A DNA stretch of 22,900 nt, taken from positions 1 through 22,900 of the forward strand of contig JADMKH010000314.1 in assembly GCA_018780025.1 (NCBI GenBank), read 5' to 3'. The translations under genes were made by a program, and so were the position numbers. Origin of the DNA: Thiobacillus sp. Lineage in GTDB: Bacteria > Pseudomonadota > Gammaproteobacteria > Burkholderiales > Thiobacillaceae. Positions 1 through 6,930 of the stretch are shown here, piece by piece. Every line of letters begins with the position of its first letter. Within the stretch, counting starts at the first letter, position 1. The notes beneath the pieces are model-generated. The model was not told the origin of the DNA and did not search any database. It was given only the letters and a program-made list of their open reading frames with translations.

Positions 1-22
1 AACACTTCAAACCTGGCATATC

Positions 23-253
23 TCAGTCTCTGGTTATCACATATATCGCTGCCGCCGCCACGACGATCGCAATCACCATCATGACTATCTCGGAACCGAA
101 GCCGAAGCCATATTCGGACAGGATCCCCCAGATGGTCGTCTGCACACTGTCGGGAGCTTGAATGGAGAACAAGGCAGGTCCAACATCAAACCCCGGAAAA
201 GTGAACCCGGATTCCTGTACGGGAACCGCGACAAGGCAAATATTGAGCATCAT
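23..253 (-). CDS. Small membrane protein, 76 aa, coupled to the metallophosphoesterase
   Basis: I do not recognise the family. The start is the first of two adjacent ATGs (253 and 250). The ATG at 253 overlaps the stop of the upstream phosphoesterase gene in an ATGA arrangement, which is typical of translational coupling and is the main reason to believe the gene. The protein is short. A strongly hydrophobic stretch (about residues 56-72, rich in V, I, A) ends in a short charged tail, ITRD. The middle (about 15-50) is uncharged and rich in Gly, Phe, Ser and aromatics. This fits a single C-terminal transmembrane helix with most of the protein on the other side. It may act with the membrane phosphoesterase or permease encoded upstream; that is inference from position only. 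A longer in-frame reading upstream would only run over the phosphoesterase gene. Confidence 0.55.
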   Translation of the reverse strand: MMLNICLVAVPVQESGFTFPGFDVGPALFSIQAPDSVQTTIWGILSEYGFGFGSEIVMMVIAIVVAAAAIYVITRD

Positions 254-1446
254 CCAGCCCCCACCAGCTCGATAAGCGTAAGTTCGGGCGGCGCACCGAG
301 CCGCATGGGCGGCCCCCAAGTGCCGGTACCGCGGCTCACGTACAGGTGGCCGTGAGGGGTGAGCGACGTGAGGCCGTTGCGCATCCGATAGGCTATGCGT
401 ACCAACAGGCCGAAGGGAAAGATCTGCCCGCCGTGGGTGTGGCCGGAAAGCTGCAGGTCGAAAAGCCCCAGGCTGTTGCGGTCCACTACCGGCTGGTGTT
501 TGAGCAGCAGGGTAAAGCGCTCGCGCGGTAATGCGGACAATAGTGCTTTCTCGTCGGTACGGACGGGCACACCCATCCATCTCCCGGCCGGATCGTCCAC
601 GCCGGCGATCGTGAGCACACCCGCGAGCGATGCGGCTTCGCCGCGCAGGACGGTGAAGCCGGCGCGCGCCGTGAAATCGAGCGCCCGGTCAGCCCCGACA
701 AAGAACTCGTGGTTGCCGGTCACGGCAAACTTGCCGAAGCGCGGATGCAATTCCTGGAACAGCCGGGTCAGCCCGTCCAGATGATCGCCCTGACCATCGA
801 CCAGGTCGCCGGTCGAAACCAGCAGATCGGCATCAAGCGCTTGTATTTGCGCCACGATCCGGCGCAGTTGGCGCGCGCCGATCAGATCGCCGAGGTGCAC
901 ATCGGCGATCTGGACAATCTTCAATGGGCTCGATGGGCCAAAAGCAGCCGGCAGCTTCGTGGTGCGCAGGCGGATGCGCTCCACGCGGACCACACGCGCC
1001 TCGAAATAGCCGTACACGGTTGCGCCTAATGCCAGGGCCGTGGTGGCGTAAAAGAGGGATGAATCCGTGAATCGCAAGGCGCCGGGATTCCAATGCAGCA
1101 CAGTGCCGACATAGGCTGCCAACAGCCCGAGCACGTCGAATGCCAGCGCGATCCAGAAAAACAGGAATATGAAACCCATCCAGATATAGCCGACCCACGC
1201 GCCGACCCAGACCAGCGCATGCCACTGGCGTTGCTCCAGCCACCAGACGATGAGCGGCAACAAGGTCATCAGCGCCATCCAGGCCGCAACGGCGAGACCG
1301 CCGACCAGTGCAAGGCCCAGAGCGGCCTCTAGCTTGGCGAAGACATACGCATGCATCCCGCCATAGAGCAGGAAAAAAATGGACAGCATGGCGACCATGG
1401 TGCTTGATGCGCCGGTGGCGCTGTTCGCATTGCGGTTTTGCGCCAT
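250..1446 (-). CDS. Membrane-anchored calcineurin-like metallophosphoesterase
   Basis: A 398-aa protein. The N-terminal half (about residues 15-150) holds four or five hydrophobic segments. The C-terminal half is a calcineurin-like phosphoesterase domain with the full metal-binding set in order: DVHLGD (D-x-H), GDLVDG, GNHE, a later histidine in LLKHQ, and GHTHGGQ. This is the layout of the YkuE/YaeI-type membrane-associated phosphoesterases, some of which act on lipid-linked substrates; the substrate here is unknown. I chose ATG 1446 (MAQNRNAN) because AGAAAGG lies just upstream and because a longer reading would run into the ABC permease gene. The permease stop is 11 nt upstream and the next gene overlaps the stop by 4 nt, so the three genes probably form one operon. 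The catalytic domain sits after the last membrane segment; its side of the membrane cannot be read from sequence alone. Confidence 0.9.
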   Translation of the reverse strand: MAQNRNANSATGASSTMVAMLSIFFLLYGGMHAYVFAKLEAALGLALVGGLAVAAWMALMTLLPLIVWWLEQRQWHALVWVGAWVGYIWMGFIFLFFWIALAFDVLGLLAAYVGTVLHWNPGALRFTDSSLFYATTALALGATVYGYFEARVVRVERIRLRTTKLPAAFGPSSPLKIVQIADVHLGDLIGARQLRRIVAQIQALDADLLVSTGDLVDGQGDHLDGLTRLFQELHPRFGKFAVTGNHEFFVGADRALDFTARAGFTVLRGEAASLAGVLTIAGVDDPAGRWMGVPVRTDEKALLSALPRERFTLLLKHQPVVDRNSLGLFDLQLSGHTHGGQIFPFGLLVRIAYRMRNGLTSLTPHGHLYVSRGTGTWGPPMRLGAPPELTLIELVGAG

Positions 1447-1457
1447 CGAAGCCTTTC

Positions 1458-2564
1458 TTATCCGAACTGCCGCTTGAAGCGCCAGACGCCGAAGCCGAAG
1501 ATCACCATCCCCAGCAGCGCCAAGCCCAGCAGCGAATCCCACAGCACATCCAGCCCCGCGCCTTTCAACAGGATGCCGTAGCCCATCTCGATGAAGTAGT
1601 AGAGCGGCGAGAGAAACATCGCTGTGCGCATCCCGGCGGGCATGGCTTCCGGCGGGGTCCAGGCGCCGGAGAGAAAGATCATCGGCATCAGCACGAGGAT
1701 CGCGAGCATGGCCGCCTGGGCGAGGTTACGGCTCAGGGTGGCGATGTAGAGGCCCAGACCCGCCGTGGTGAAGGTGTAGAGCGTGGTTACGGCGAAGAAA
1801 AGCGCGAGGCTGCCCTTCATTGGCACATCGAACATCCCGTGCAGCACGAAGAACAGGCTTACCGCAGTGCCCAGCAGAATCACCAGGGTCATGGCGATGA
1901 CCTTGGGCAGCAGGATCTGGATCGGCGTCAGGGGAGACACCAGCAACTGTTCGATGGTGCCGCGCTCCTTCTCGCGCACGGCGGCGGCGGCGGGCAGCAT
2001 GATGGCCATGATGGTGATGACGGTGAGCAGTTCGGCGATGGGCATGAACCAGGCATCTCTCTGGTTCGGGTTGTACCAGACGCGGTGCTGGCTCTGGATC
2101 ATGGGGACGTTCTGTATCGAACGCTCGGTGACGCCCAGGCGGGAGAGCGCCTGATCGAAACCATACTGGCCGATGATCTGCGCGCTGTAGCTGGCGGCAA
2201 GAAAGCCCAGCACGGTATTGCTGGCATCCACCTGCACCTGCACGTCAACCGGCTTCCCCTTCCTGATGTCATGCTCGAAATCGGGCGGGATGTCGAGCAC
2301 CACCAAGGCTTGCCCCTGATCCAGCAGGCGCTGTCCTTCGCGGTTGTCCAGCACTTCGCCGCCCAGCTTGAAGTAGGGTGGGCGGAAGCGATAGACGAGC
2401 TCGCGCGAGGCAGCGCTGTGGTCGGCATCATGCCCCACCACCACGGCGTGATTCAGCTGCATGCTGACGCTGCCCGCCATATAGATGTCGAAGACAAACA
2501 GATAGGCGATGGCGATCAGCAGCAGCGTATCGCGCCCGAACTGGATCAGTTGCTTCGCCGTCAT
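1458..2564 (-). CDS. ABC-2 type transporter permease (YhhJ/YbhS-like)
   Basis: A 368-aa membrane protein with ABC-2 permease architecture: one N-terminal membrane helix (about 12-30), a large extracytoplasmic domain (about 32-175), then five or six clustered helices to the C-terminus. The segment with REKERGTIEQLLVSPLTP is the conserved coupling region of this family, where the permease meets its ATPase. PLYYFIEMGYGILLKGAG near the C-terminus is also typical. Family members export drugs, lipids or other hydrophobic compounds with an ABC ATPase and often an HlyD-type adaptor. No ATPase or adaptor gene is adjacent, which is unusual. A second, related permease enters at the right end of the window. 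ATG 2564 follows the stop of the upstream DUF883-like gene by 33 nt in the same frame; its ribosome-binding site is weak. Confidence 0.9.
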   Translation of the reverse strand: MTAKQLIQFGRDTLLLIAIAYLFVFDIYMAGSVSMQLNHAVVVGHDADHSAASRELVYRFRPPYFKLGGEVLDNREGQRLLDQGQALVVLDIPPDFEHDIRKGKPVDVQVQVDASNTVLGFLAASYSAQIIGQYGFDQALSRLGVTERSIQNVPMIQSQHRVWYNPNQRDAWFMPIAELLTVITIMAIMLPAAAAVREKERGTIEQLLVSPLTPIQILLPKVIAMTLVILLGTAVSLFFVLHGMFDVPMKGSLALFFAVTTLYTFTTAGLGLYIATLSRNLAQAAMLAILVLMPMIFLSGAWTPPEAMPAGMRTAMFLSPLYYFIEMGYGILLKGAGLDVLWDSLLGLALLGMVIFGFGVWRFKRQFG

Positions 2565-2597
2565 CGCTGCGAGTCGCGGCCTTCCGGGCCATTTCCG

Positions 2598-3044
2598 TCA
2601 TCGCATCCAATCCTGCATTGCATCCAGTGCCTTGTTGGCGGCCTCCCTGGTGGCGGCAACTGCTTTCTGGGCTGCATCCCTGGCGGCTTCTGCGGCGTGC
2701 TGGGCCGCGTCTTTACCGGACCCCGCCACTTTTTTGGCCGCTTCCTCGGCCTTCTGCGCCGCTTCCATGGTGGCTACAGTCGCTTGATTGGCCGCTTCCG
2801 AGATTTTTTGCAGTGCCTCCCGGATGGCTTCCGTGGTTTTGTCGACGGCGGTGGCCTCGAACTCGGCAAGTCGGCCTTGGGCCGTCTTCAGGTTTTTCCG
2901 AAGGCCGATGCGCAAGCCCGCGACCTTCTCGCTGGCTTGATCGGTAGTAGCCTGCAAGAGCGCATCGGCATCGGCGACAATCTGCTTTATGTCGGCGATC
3001 AGTTTGTCTTTGGTCGTGGAACTGGGTGTGTTGGATTCAGACAT
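2598..3044 (-). CDS. DUF883 (ElaB/YqjD)-headed protein with LEA/phasin-like Ala-rich repeat tail
   Basis: A 148-aa, highly helical protein with no signal peptide or membrane helix. Residues about 11-65 resemble the N-terminal part of DUF883/ElaB-YqjD proteins (KDKLIADIKQIVADADALL, then a basic coiled coil and GRLAEFE). The usual C-terminal membrane anchor of that family is absent. From about residue 90 the protein instead has alanine/lysine/glutamate repeats of 11 and 18 residues (AAQKAEEAAKK, AAQHAAEAARD, AAQKAVAATRE). These closely match the repeats of the exported protein encoded immediately upstream. Such repeats occur in group 3 LEA proteins and in phasins, which coat membranes or polymer granules. 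The start at 3044 is supported by GAGAGGT just upstream and by the family-like N-terminus. A role as a soluble membrane-binding or protein-protecting helix is inference. Confidence 0.8.
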   Translation of the reverse strand: MSESNTPSSTTKDKLIADIKQIVADADALLQATTDQASEKVAGLRIGLRKNLKTAQGRLAEFEATAVDKTTEAIREALQKISEAANQATVATMEAAQKAEEAAKKVAGSGKDAAQHAAEAARDAAQKAVAATREAANKALDAMQDWMR

Positions 3045-3195
3045 GGCATACCTCTCGATCAGTGATAAAAATAAAAAATGAAAGCGCAATGCTGTGAAAA
3101 TTTATCGGACTGGCAAAGACATGCAGCCACGGAGCCGGCCTATCGATCCCCTCTTTCCGACACCGCGTTGAAGCAGGCAGCCTGCCCACCAAGGA

Positions 3196-3783
3196 TTACT
3201 TCGTCACGGCATCTTTGACGTTCCGAGCCGTTTCCTTGGTTGCCTCAAGCGCCTTGTCGGCAGCCTCCCGGGTGGCTTCCATGGCTTTCTGTGCGGCGTC
3301 CCGCGTGGCTTCGGCCGCTTTCTGCGCAGCCTCCTTGCCCGACTTGGCCGCCTTTTTGGCGGCTTCCCCGGCTTTCTGTGCGGCTTCCCTGGTGGCTACG
3401 GCTGCTTTTTTAGCGGCTTCCTCGGCCTTCTGTGCGGCTTCCTTGGTGGCTGCGGTTGCTTGTCGGGTGGCTTCCGCCGTCTTGCGTACCGCCAGCTTGG
3501 CGGCTTCCTCGGCCTCCCGCGCCGCCTGTCGGGCAGCTTCCGCAGTTTCCTGCGAGGCGTCACTGACGGCCTGCTCAGCCTTCTCAGCAGCCCGCTTGGC
3601 GGCTTCCGCGGCTTTGCGCGTCGCCTCTTTGGCTTCCTCGGCCGCTTTCTGCGCACCTTCCTCCGCTTTCTGCAGCACGGACACCTTGGCCGTTTCGACT
3701 GCCTTTGCCGCGGGTTCTTCCGCAGCCTGTGCACTTACGCCGACCAACAGTGCCGACAGGATTAACCATTTTTTCAGTTTCAT
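3196..3783 (-). CDS. Exported alanine/lysine-rich protein with LEA-like 11-mer repeats
   Basis: A 195-aa protein starting with a clear signal peptide (MKLKKWLILSALLVGVSAQA, predicted cleavage after AQA). Almost all of the mature part is a charged amphipathic helix of Ala, Lys, Glu, Gln and Arg, with no Cys or Trp. The C-terminal half shows 11-residue units such as AAQKAAEATRD, AAQKAMEATRE and AADKALEATKE, preceded by two 18-residue units starting AAQKA. This is the pattern of group 3 LEA-like proteins, which protect membranes or proteins during drying or other stress; a periplasmic role here is inference. AAGGAG upstream supports ATG 3783. The gene lies between the TetR gene (66 nt upstream) and a cytosolic protein with the same repeats (151 nt downstream). 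The low-complexity composition makes distant similarity searches unreliable. Confidence 0.8.
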   Translation of the reverse strand: MKLKKWLILSALLVGVSAQAAEEPAAKAVETAKVSVLQKAEEGAQKAAEEAKEATRKAAEAAKRAAEKAEQAVSDASQETAEAARQAAREAEEAAKLAVRKTAEATRQATAATKEAAQKAEEAAKKAAVATREAAQKAGEAAKKAAKSGKEAAQKAAEATRDAAQKAMEATREAADKALEATKETARNVKDAVTK

Positions 3784-3849
3784 CGCTTCTTCTCCTTGCA
3801 GTTATGGAGCAGGCTACGTCTGCGCCGCACGTTTGCCCTGGACAGGGTG

Positions 3850-4464
3850 TTATTGAGATTTTTCCTCGTTGCTTCCGCCAAGGCCGTTGCGTAGCAAGTC
3901 AATGACATGCCGCGCAATGACCTCGGGGTCTTCGTGCTGGCGCTGGTAGCCCGGCAGGAAACGTCGCACCGACTGGGTTTCAAAGGGATAGATCACCAGA
4001 CCAATTATCGAAACGGCAAGCAGGTGGGCGTCATGGCTCGGGGCGAGTTCACCGGCAAGATTGCGCAGTGCGGTGAACAGGTCTCGAAAGACACAGTCCA
4101 CCAGGCTTTGTAGCCGCCGCTCATCGCTGTCCAGCAGCACCCACTGCATCAGGCGTCTAAAGTCTTTCTCCTTGGAGAGCGTGCGCGTGAACATGACGAC
4201 GAATGTTTCGAGCCGATCCCAGGGTTTTCCTCCGCCGTCGAGAAGGGACTTCAAAGGTCCCACTTTTTCTTCGAATGCATGTCCAACCGCATCCAGATAG
4301 AGCTGCTCCTTGTCTGAAAAGTGATGGTAGAGCGCGGCAGGCGTCACGCCCACGGCAGCCGCAATATCACGCATCGAAACCCCGTCAAATCCGGTCGTTG
4401 CGAAGAGCGGAACCGACAGCCCGAGTATCTCTTCACGCGTATTCTTGAAAGTTTGCTTCGCCAT
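3850..4464 (-). CDS. TetR/AcrR family transcriptional regulator
   Basis: A 204-aa repressor-type regulator. Residues about 8-55 form the TetR DNA-binding domain: REEILGLSVPLFATTGFDGV, then the helix-turn-helix with MRDIAAAVGVTPAALYHHF, and SDKEQLY closing the domain. The remaining residues form a helical ligand-binding domain not close to a regulator of known ligand as far as I can tell. It is divergent from the DUF2934 stress gene, with a perfect 14-bp palindrome between them, and is first in a leftward series (LEA-like protein, DUF883-like protein, ABC permease, phosphoesterase). Control of both sides is therefore likely, as is usual for divergent TetR genes, but this is inference. The start at 4464 is well placed for the family; a TAGAAT -10-like box lies only about 15 nt upstream. 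Confidence 0.92.
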   Translation of the reverse strand: MAKQTFKNTREEILGLSVPLFATTGFDGVSMRDIAAAVGVTPAALYHHFSDKEQLYLDAVGHAFEEKVGPLKSLLDGGGKPWDRLETFVVMFTRTLSKEKDFRRLMQWVLLDSDERRLQSLVDCVFRDLFTALRNLAGELAPSHDAHLLAVSIIGLVIYPFETQSVRRFLPGYQRQHEDPEVIARHVIDLLRNGLGGSNEEKSQ

Positions 4465-4494
4465 TGAATATTGCCTATATTCTAAACGTTGATT

Positions 4495-4508
4495 AATGAA
4501 CGTTCATT
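4495..4508. promoter_or_regulatory. Perfect 14-bp palindrome, candidate TetR operator
   Basis: AATGAACGTTCATT equals its own reverse complement. It lies in the AT-rich gap between the leftward TetR gene (start 4464) and the rightward DUF2934 gene (start 4603), where TetR regulators usually bind. A further AACGTT copy begins at 4485. For the leftward direction, a TAGAAT -10-like box (complement of 4479-4484) puts the palindrome over the expected -35. Binding by the adjacent TetR protein is inferred from position. Confidence 0.6.
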
Positions 4509-4602
4509 TAATAAAAATTCTCTTGATCCTGCAACTCGAATCGCCAACCAAAGAGCGGTTTACTGCGCCGCATTTTACGAATCACTAGATAGGAGATGCA
4601 CC

Positions 4603-5109
4603 ATGAACGAGCAAGACAATAAGTCGGTTTCTGTTGACGAGACGCGCGTGGAGGGCAACCATGCACATGCCCCAGAACAACGCCATTGCATGATTGCAGA
4701 AGCCGCCTATTACCGTGCCGAGCGAAGAGGATTCGACGGCGGCGATCCGGTGGCGGACTGGCTGGACGCTGAAGCTGAAACCGAAGCTCTGTTGCGAAGC
4801 TCTGGCGAGCCTGATGAAAAAAAGACTGTGAAGGAAGCGTTCGAGGAAAAGCTCGAAATGCAGCTCGACGAGTGGGATAAAAAGCTCGACAGCCTGATGA
4901 AGGTGGCGAAGGAGGCAAAGGCCGATCTACGCCATGACATCGAGGCGCAGGTGGAAGCCCTTCGGGCGAAGCGTGCAGCGGCCCAGGACAAGCTGCATGA
5001 GTTACGCCAGCGCGGCGATAGCGCCTGGGAAGATATGAAGGAGGGCGCGGAAAAGACCTGGGACGAAATGCGCAAGGCGATCGACAATATTCTGGCCCGC
5101 CTCAAATGA
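4603..5109 (+). CDS. DUF2934 / coiled-coil (sll1863-type) stress protein
   Basis: A 168-aa soluble acidic protein. Residues about 28-60 match the DUF2934 module (IAEAAYYRAERRGFDGGDP, then VADWLDAEAE), a short domain common in proteobacterial stress-type proteins. Residues about 65-165 are a continuous charged coiled coil (KLEMQLDEWDKKLDSLMKVA through WDEMRKAIDNILARLK), the form seen in sll1863-type stress-response proteins. ATG 4603 is chosen over an earlier ATG at 4489 because AGGAG lies just upstream and because the extra 38 residues are not protein-like and would cover the palindromic operator. The gene is divergent from the TetR regulator and is its most likely target. With the two LEA-like genes it makes three helical, low-hydrophobicity proteins around one regulator. 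Confidence 0.85.
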   Translation: MNEQDNKSVSVDETRVEGNHAHAPEQRHCMIAEAAYYRAERRGFDGGDPVADWLDAEAETEALLRSSGEPDEKKTVKEAFEEKLEMQLDEWDKKLDSLMKVAKEAKADLRHDIEAQVEALRAKRAAAQDKLHELRQRGDSAWEDMKEGAEKTWDEMRKAIDNILARLK

Positions 5110-5141
5110 CAGGAGCTAGGTTGTCAGGCTACTCAGCTGTC

Positions 5142-5193
5142 TTGCGCCAGCGATGCGACGGGGATCGATTCTTGGTAGGGTAGGCTGGCGCAA
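5142..5193. repeat. Inverted repeat, 10-bp perfect arms, 32-nt spacer
   Basis: TTGCGCCAGC (5142-5151) is repeated as GCTGGCGCAA (5184-5193) in the gap between the DUF2934 gene and the alpha/beta hydrolase. There is no T-run after the right arm, so it is not a standard intrinsic terminator. It could be an RNA hairpin ending or protecting the upstream transcript, or an operator pair for the hydrolase gene. Confidence 0.5.
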
Positions 5194-5268
5194 ACCGGAA
5201 CGTTGTATTGCGCAAATCCCTCGCAGACCAGGTGTAGGGCGGTTATTCTGACTATGAATGGAGCAGAA

Positions 5269-6003
5269 ATGCGTGCATGGTTGATGTCCCTCTTGCTGAT
5301 CGTATCGATTCCTGCATTTGCGGTTTCGGATTACGCGCGAGAAAAGAAATGGGCGGATGAAATCACCCCGGGCATCGTGGTCGGCGACCCGGTCTATCTG
5401 GAACAGGCGAACGGGCATAAATTTCTGGGTATCTATACCGAAGTGGCAGGCGCCAAGACCGGCTTGATCGTGGTGCATGGCATCGGCGTCCATCCGGAAT
5501 GGGGGATGATCAGCACCCTGCGCCAGCAATTGGCCGATCACGGCTACACGACGCTCTCGATCCAGATGCCCATCCTCGCGGTGGATGCCCAGCCCGAAGC
5601 CTATCCGCCGACTTATCCGGAGGCGGTCGAACGCCTGCGAATCGCGACAAACCATCTGAAGGGCAAGGGCTACCGCAATATCGCCATCGTCTCGCACAGC
5701 ATGGGTTCGCGCATGAGCCATGCGTTCATGGCGCAGAACCCCGGCGATATCAAGGCGTGGGCCGCTCTGGGTTTGGGTGGGACGGAAACCTACGCCGGGA
5801 TCAAGGCGCCGGTGCTCGACCTGTACGGCGCACATGACCTGCCGGTGGTGCTATCCACCGCGAAGCAGCGGAGCGCCTCGCTCAAGGGTAATGTGAGCGG
5901 AAAGCAGGTGGTGGTGCCGGACACGGATCACTTCTTCGCCGGCAAGGAGGACGCGATGGTGAAGGCGGTGACGGACTTTCTGGATGGGCTGGGTTTGAAG
6001 TAA
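5269..6003 (+). CDS. Exported alpha/beta hydrolase (DUF3530-like)
   Basis: A 244-aa protein with an N-terminal signal peptide (MRAWLMSLLLIVSIPAFA). The mature part has an alpha/beta-hydrolase pattern: a strand with oxyanion-type HGIG (IVVHGIGVHP), a nucleophile elbow SHSMG in place of the usual GxSxG, a late acidic residue in LYGAHDLPVV, and a late histidine in DTDHFF. These give a plausible Ser-Asp-His triad. The family resembles DUF3530/dienelactone-hydrolase-like proteins; the substrate is unknown. ATG 5269 is chosen because GGAG lies about 6 nt upstream and the signal peptide begins there; an earlier ATG at 5254 has no ribosome-binding site. It converges with the dioxygenase gene at 6093 and seems to be a single-gene unit. 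Confidence 0.85.
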   Translation: MRAWLMSLLLIVSIPAFAVSDYAREKKWADEITPGIVVGDPVYLEQANGHKFLGIYTEVAGAKTGLIVVHGIGVHPEWGMISTLRQQLADHGYTTLSIQMPILAVDAQPEAYPPTYPEAVERLRIATNHLKGKGYRNIAIVSHSMGSRMSHAFMAQNPGDIKAWAALGLGGTETYAGIKAPVLDLYGAHDLPVVLSTAKQRSASLKGNVSGKQVVVPDTDHFFAGKEDAMVKAVTDFLDGLGLK

Positions 6004-6039
6004 ACCACGTTCGCGTTGACCTGCTCTTGTTTTTATCGG

Positions 6040-6078
6040 GCGCGTCCTGACGCGCGGCAAGCCGGACGCATCTCCGGC
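6040..6078. terminator. Two adjacent short hairpins between convergent genes (possible weak terminators)
   Basis: GCGCGTC (6040-6046) pairs with GACGCGC (6049-6055), and GCCGGA (6061-6066) pairs with TCCGGC (6073-6078). They fill the gap between the hydrolase (ends 6003) and the convergent dioxygenase gene (ends 6093). A TTTTT run lies to the left of the first stem, but neither stem is followed by a T-run in its own reading direction, so intrinsic termination is only a possibility. Confidence 0.3.
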
Positions 6079-6092
6079 CAGGCTATCGCCGT

Positions 6093-6917
6093 CTAGGCAA
6101 AGCGGAAGGCCGAGACACGATTCCCCATCGGGCGATCCACTAGAACCTGTACACCGGCACTTGCTTCGCCCACCCCGGCCGCCACCATCAGCGGCAGGAG
6201 GTGCTCCTCGCGCGGATGAGCGAGACGCGCAGCAGGCGCTTGCCCCCAAGCCTTGAGCGCCTCGTGTCGGCGGTCGGCATCGGCCTGACCAAGCGCTTCC
6301 ACGAGCCAGGCATCGAACGCGTCGGCGACGGGTGCGAAGCGCGGGTCGCCGAAGCCGCGCATGTTGTGAAAGCTCATGCCGCTGCCCACCACCAATACGC
6401 CCTCCTGCCGCAACCGGGCCAGTGCGCGACCCGCCTCGATATGCAGGGCCGGATCCAGGCTTCGATGCAAGGACACCTGCACGATCGGCACATCGGCATC
6501 GGGAAAGATGAGCTTGAAGGGAACGAACACACCGTGATCGAAGCCGCGACGATCGTCGGCGCGGGCAGGCAAACCGGCCTCGGTCAACAGCGCGATGATC
6601 CGGTCAGCCAAGGCTGGATCGCCGGGCGCCGGATAGGCGAGGCGATAGGTGTGTTGGGGAAATCCGGAATAGTCGTAGATCAGCGGCGGATGGGCGGCGC
6701 GCGCCACGGCGAAGGCGTCTTCTTCCCAATGGGCGGAGACCACCACCACGGCGGTGGGCCGGCTCGGCAGGGTGGCGGCGAGGCCGCGCAGCCAGGCCGC
6801 CATGCGATCCCAGGTATCCGGCGGCCCCAGGGTCCATTCCATGAAAAAACAGGGCCCGCCGCCGTGCGGAATGAACAGCACGGGCTGGCGCGCAGCCGCG
6901 ATCATCTCCGAATTCAT
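6093..6917 (-). CDS. DODA-type extradiol aromatic ring-opening dioxygenase (YgiD-like)
   Basis: A 274-aa protein of the class III extradiol / 4,5-DOPA dioxygenase family, which uses a metal to open catechol-type rings. The conserved histidines are visible in order: H18 in PHGGGP, H63 in SAHWE, GFDHG in the middle, MSFHN, and HPREEHLLP near the C-terminus. Length is normal for the family. It ends a leftward run of Old Yellow Enzyme, glutathione transferase and this gene with gaps of 12 and 13 nt, so one transcript under the MarR regulator is likely. The operon suggests quinone/catechol or other electrophile handling; the physiological substrate is not known. An alternative start at 6905 is possible; neither start has a strong ribosome-binding site. 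Confidence 0.92.
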   Translation of the reverse strand: MNSEMIAAARQPVLFIPHGGGPCFFMEWTLGPPDTWDRMAAWLRGLAATLPSRPTAVVVVSAHWEEDAFAVARAAHPPLIYDYSGFPQHTYRLAYPAPGDPALADRIIALLTEAGLPARADDRRGFDHGVFVPFKLIFPDADVPIVQVSLHRSLDPALHIEAGRALARLRQEGVLVVGSGMSFHNMRGFGDPRFAPVADAFDAWLVEALGQADADRRHEALKAWGQAPAARLAHPREEHLLPLMVAAGVGEASAGVQVLVDRPMGNRVSAFRFA

Positions 6918-6930
6918 GCGGCCATCCGGT

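Noticed and set aside
1308..3065. A 585-codon open frame on the plus strand across the phosphoesterase, permease and DUF883-like genes
   Set aside because: It is antisense to three genes with clear families, is rich in Gln, His, Arg and Gly, and shows no family motif; typical of GC-rich antisense frames.
3215..3856. A 213-codon Ala/Ser-rich plus-strand frame opposite the exported LEA-like gene
   Set aside because: Its repeats are the reverse complement of the Ala/Lys/Glu codon repeats; the minus-strand frame has a signal peptide and a ribosome-binding site.
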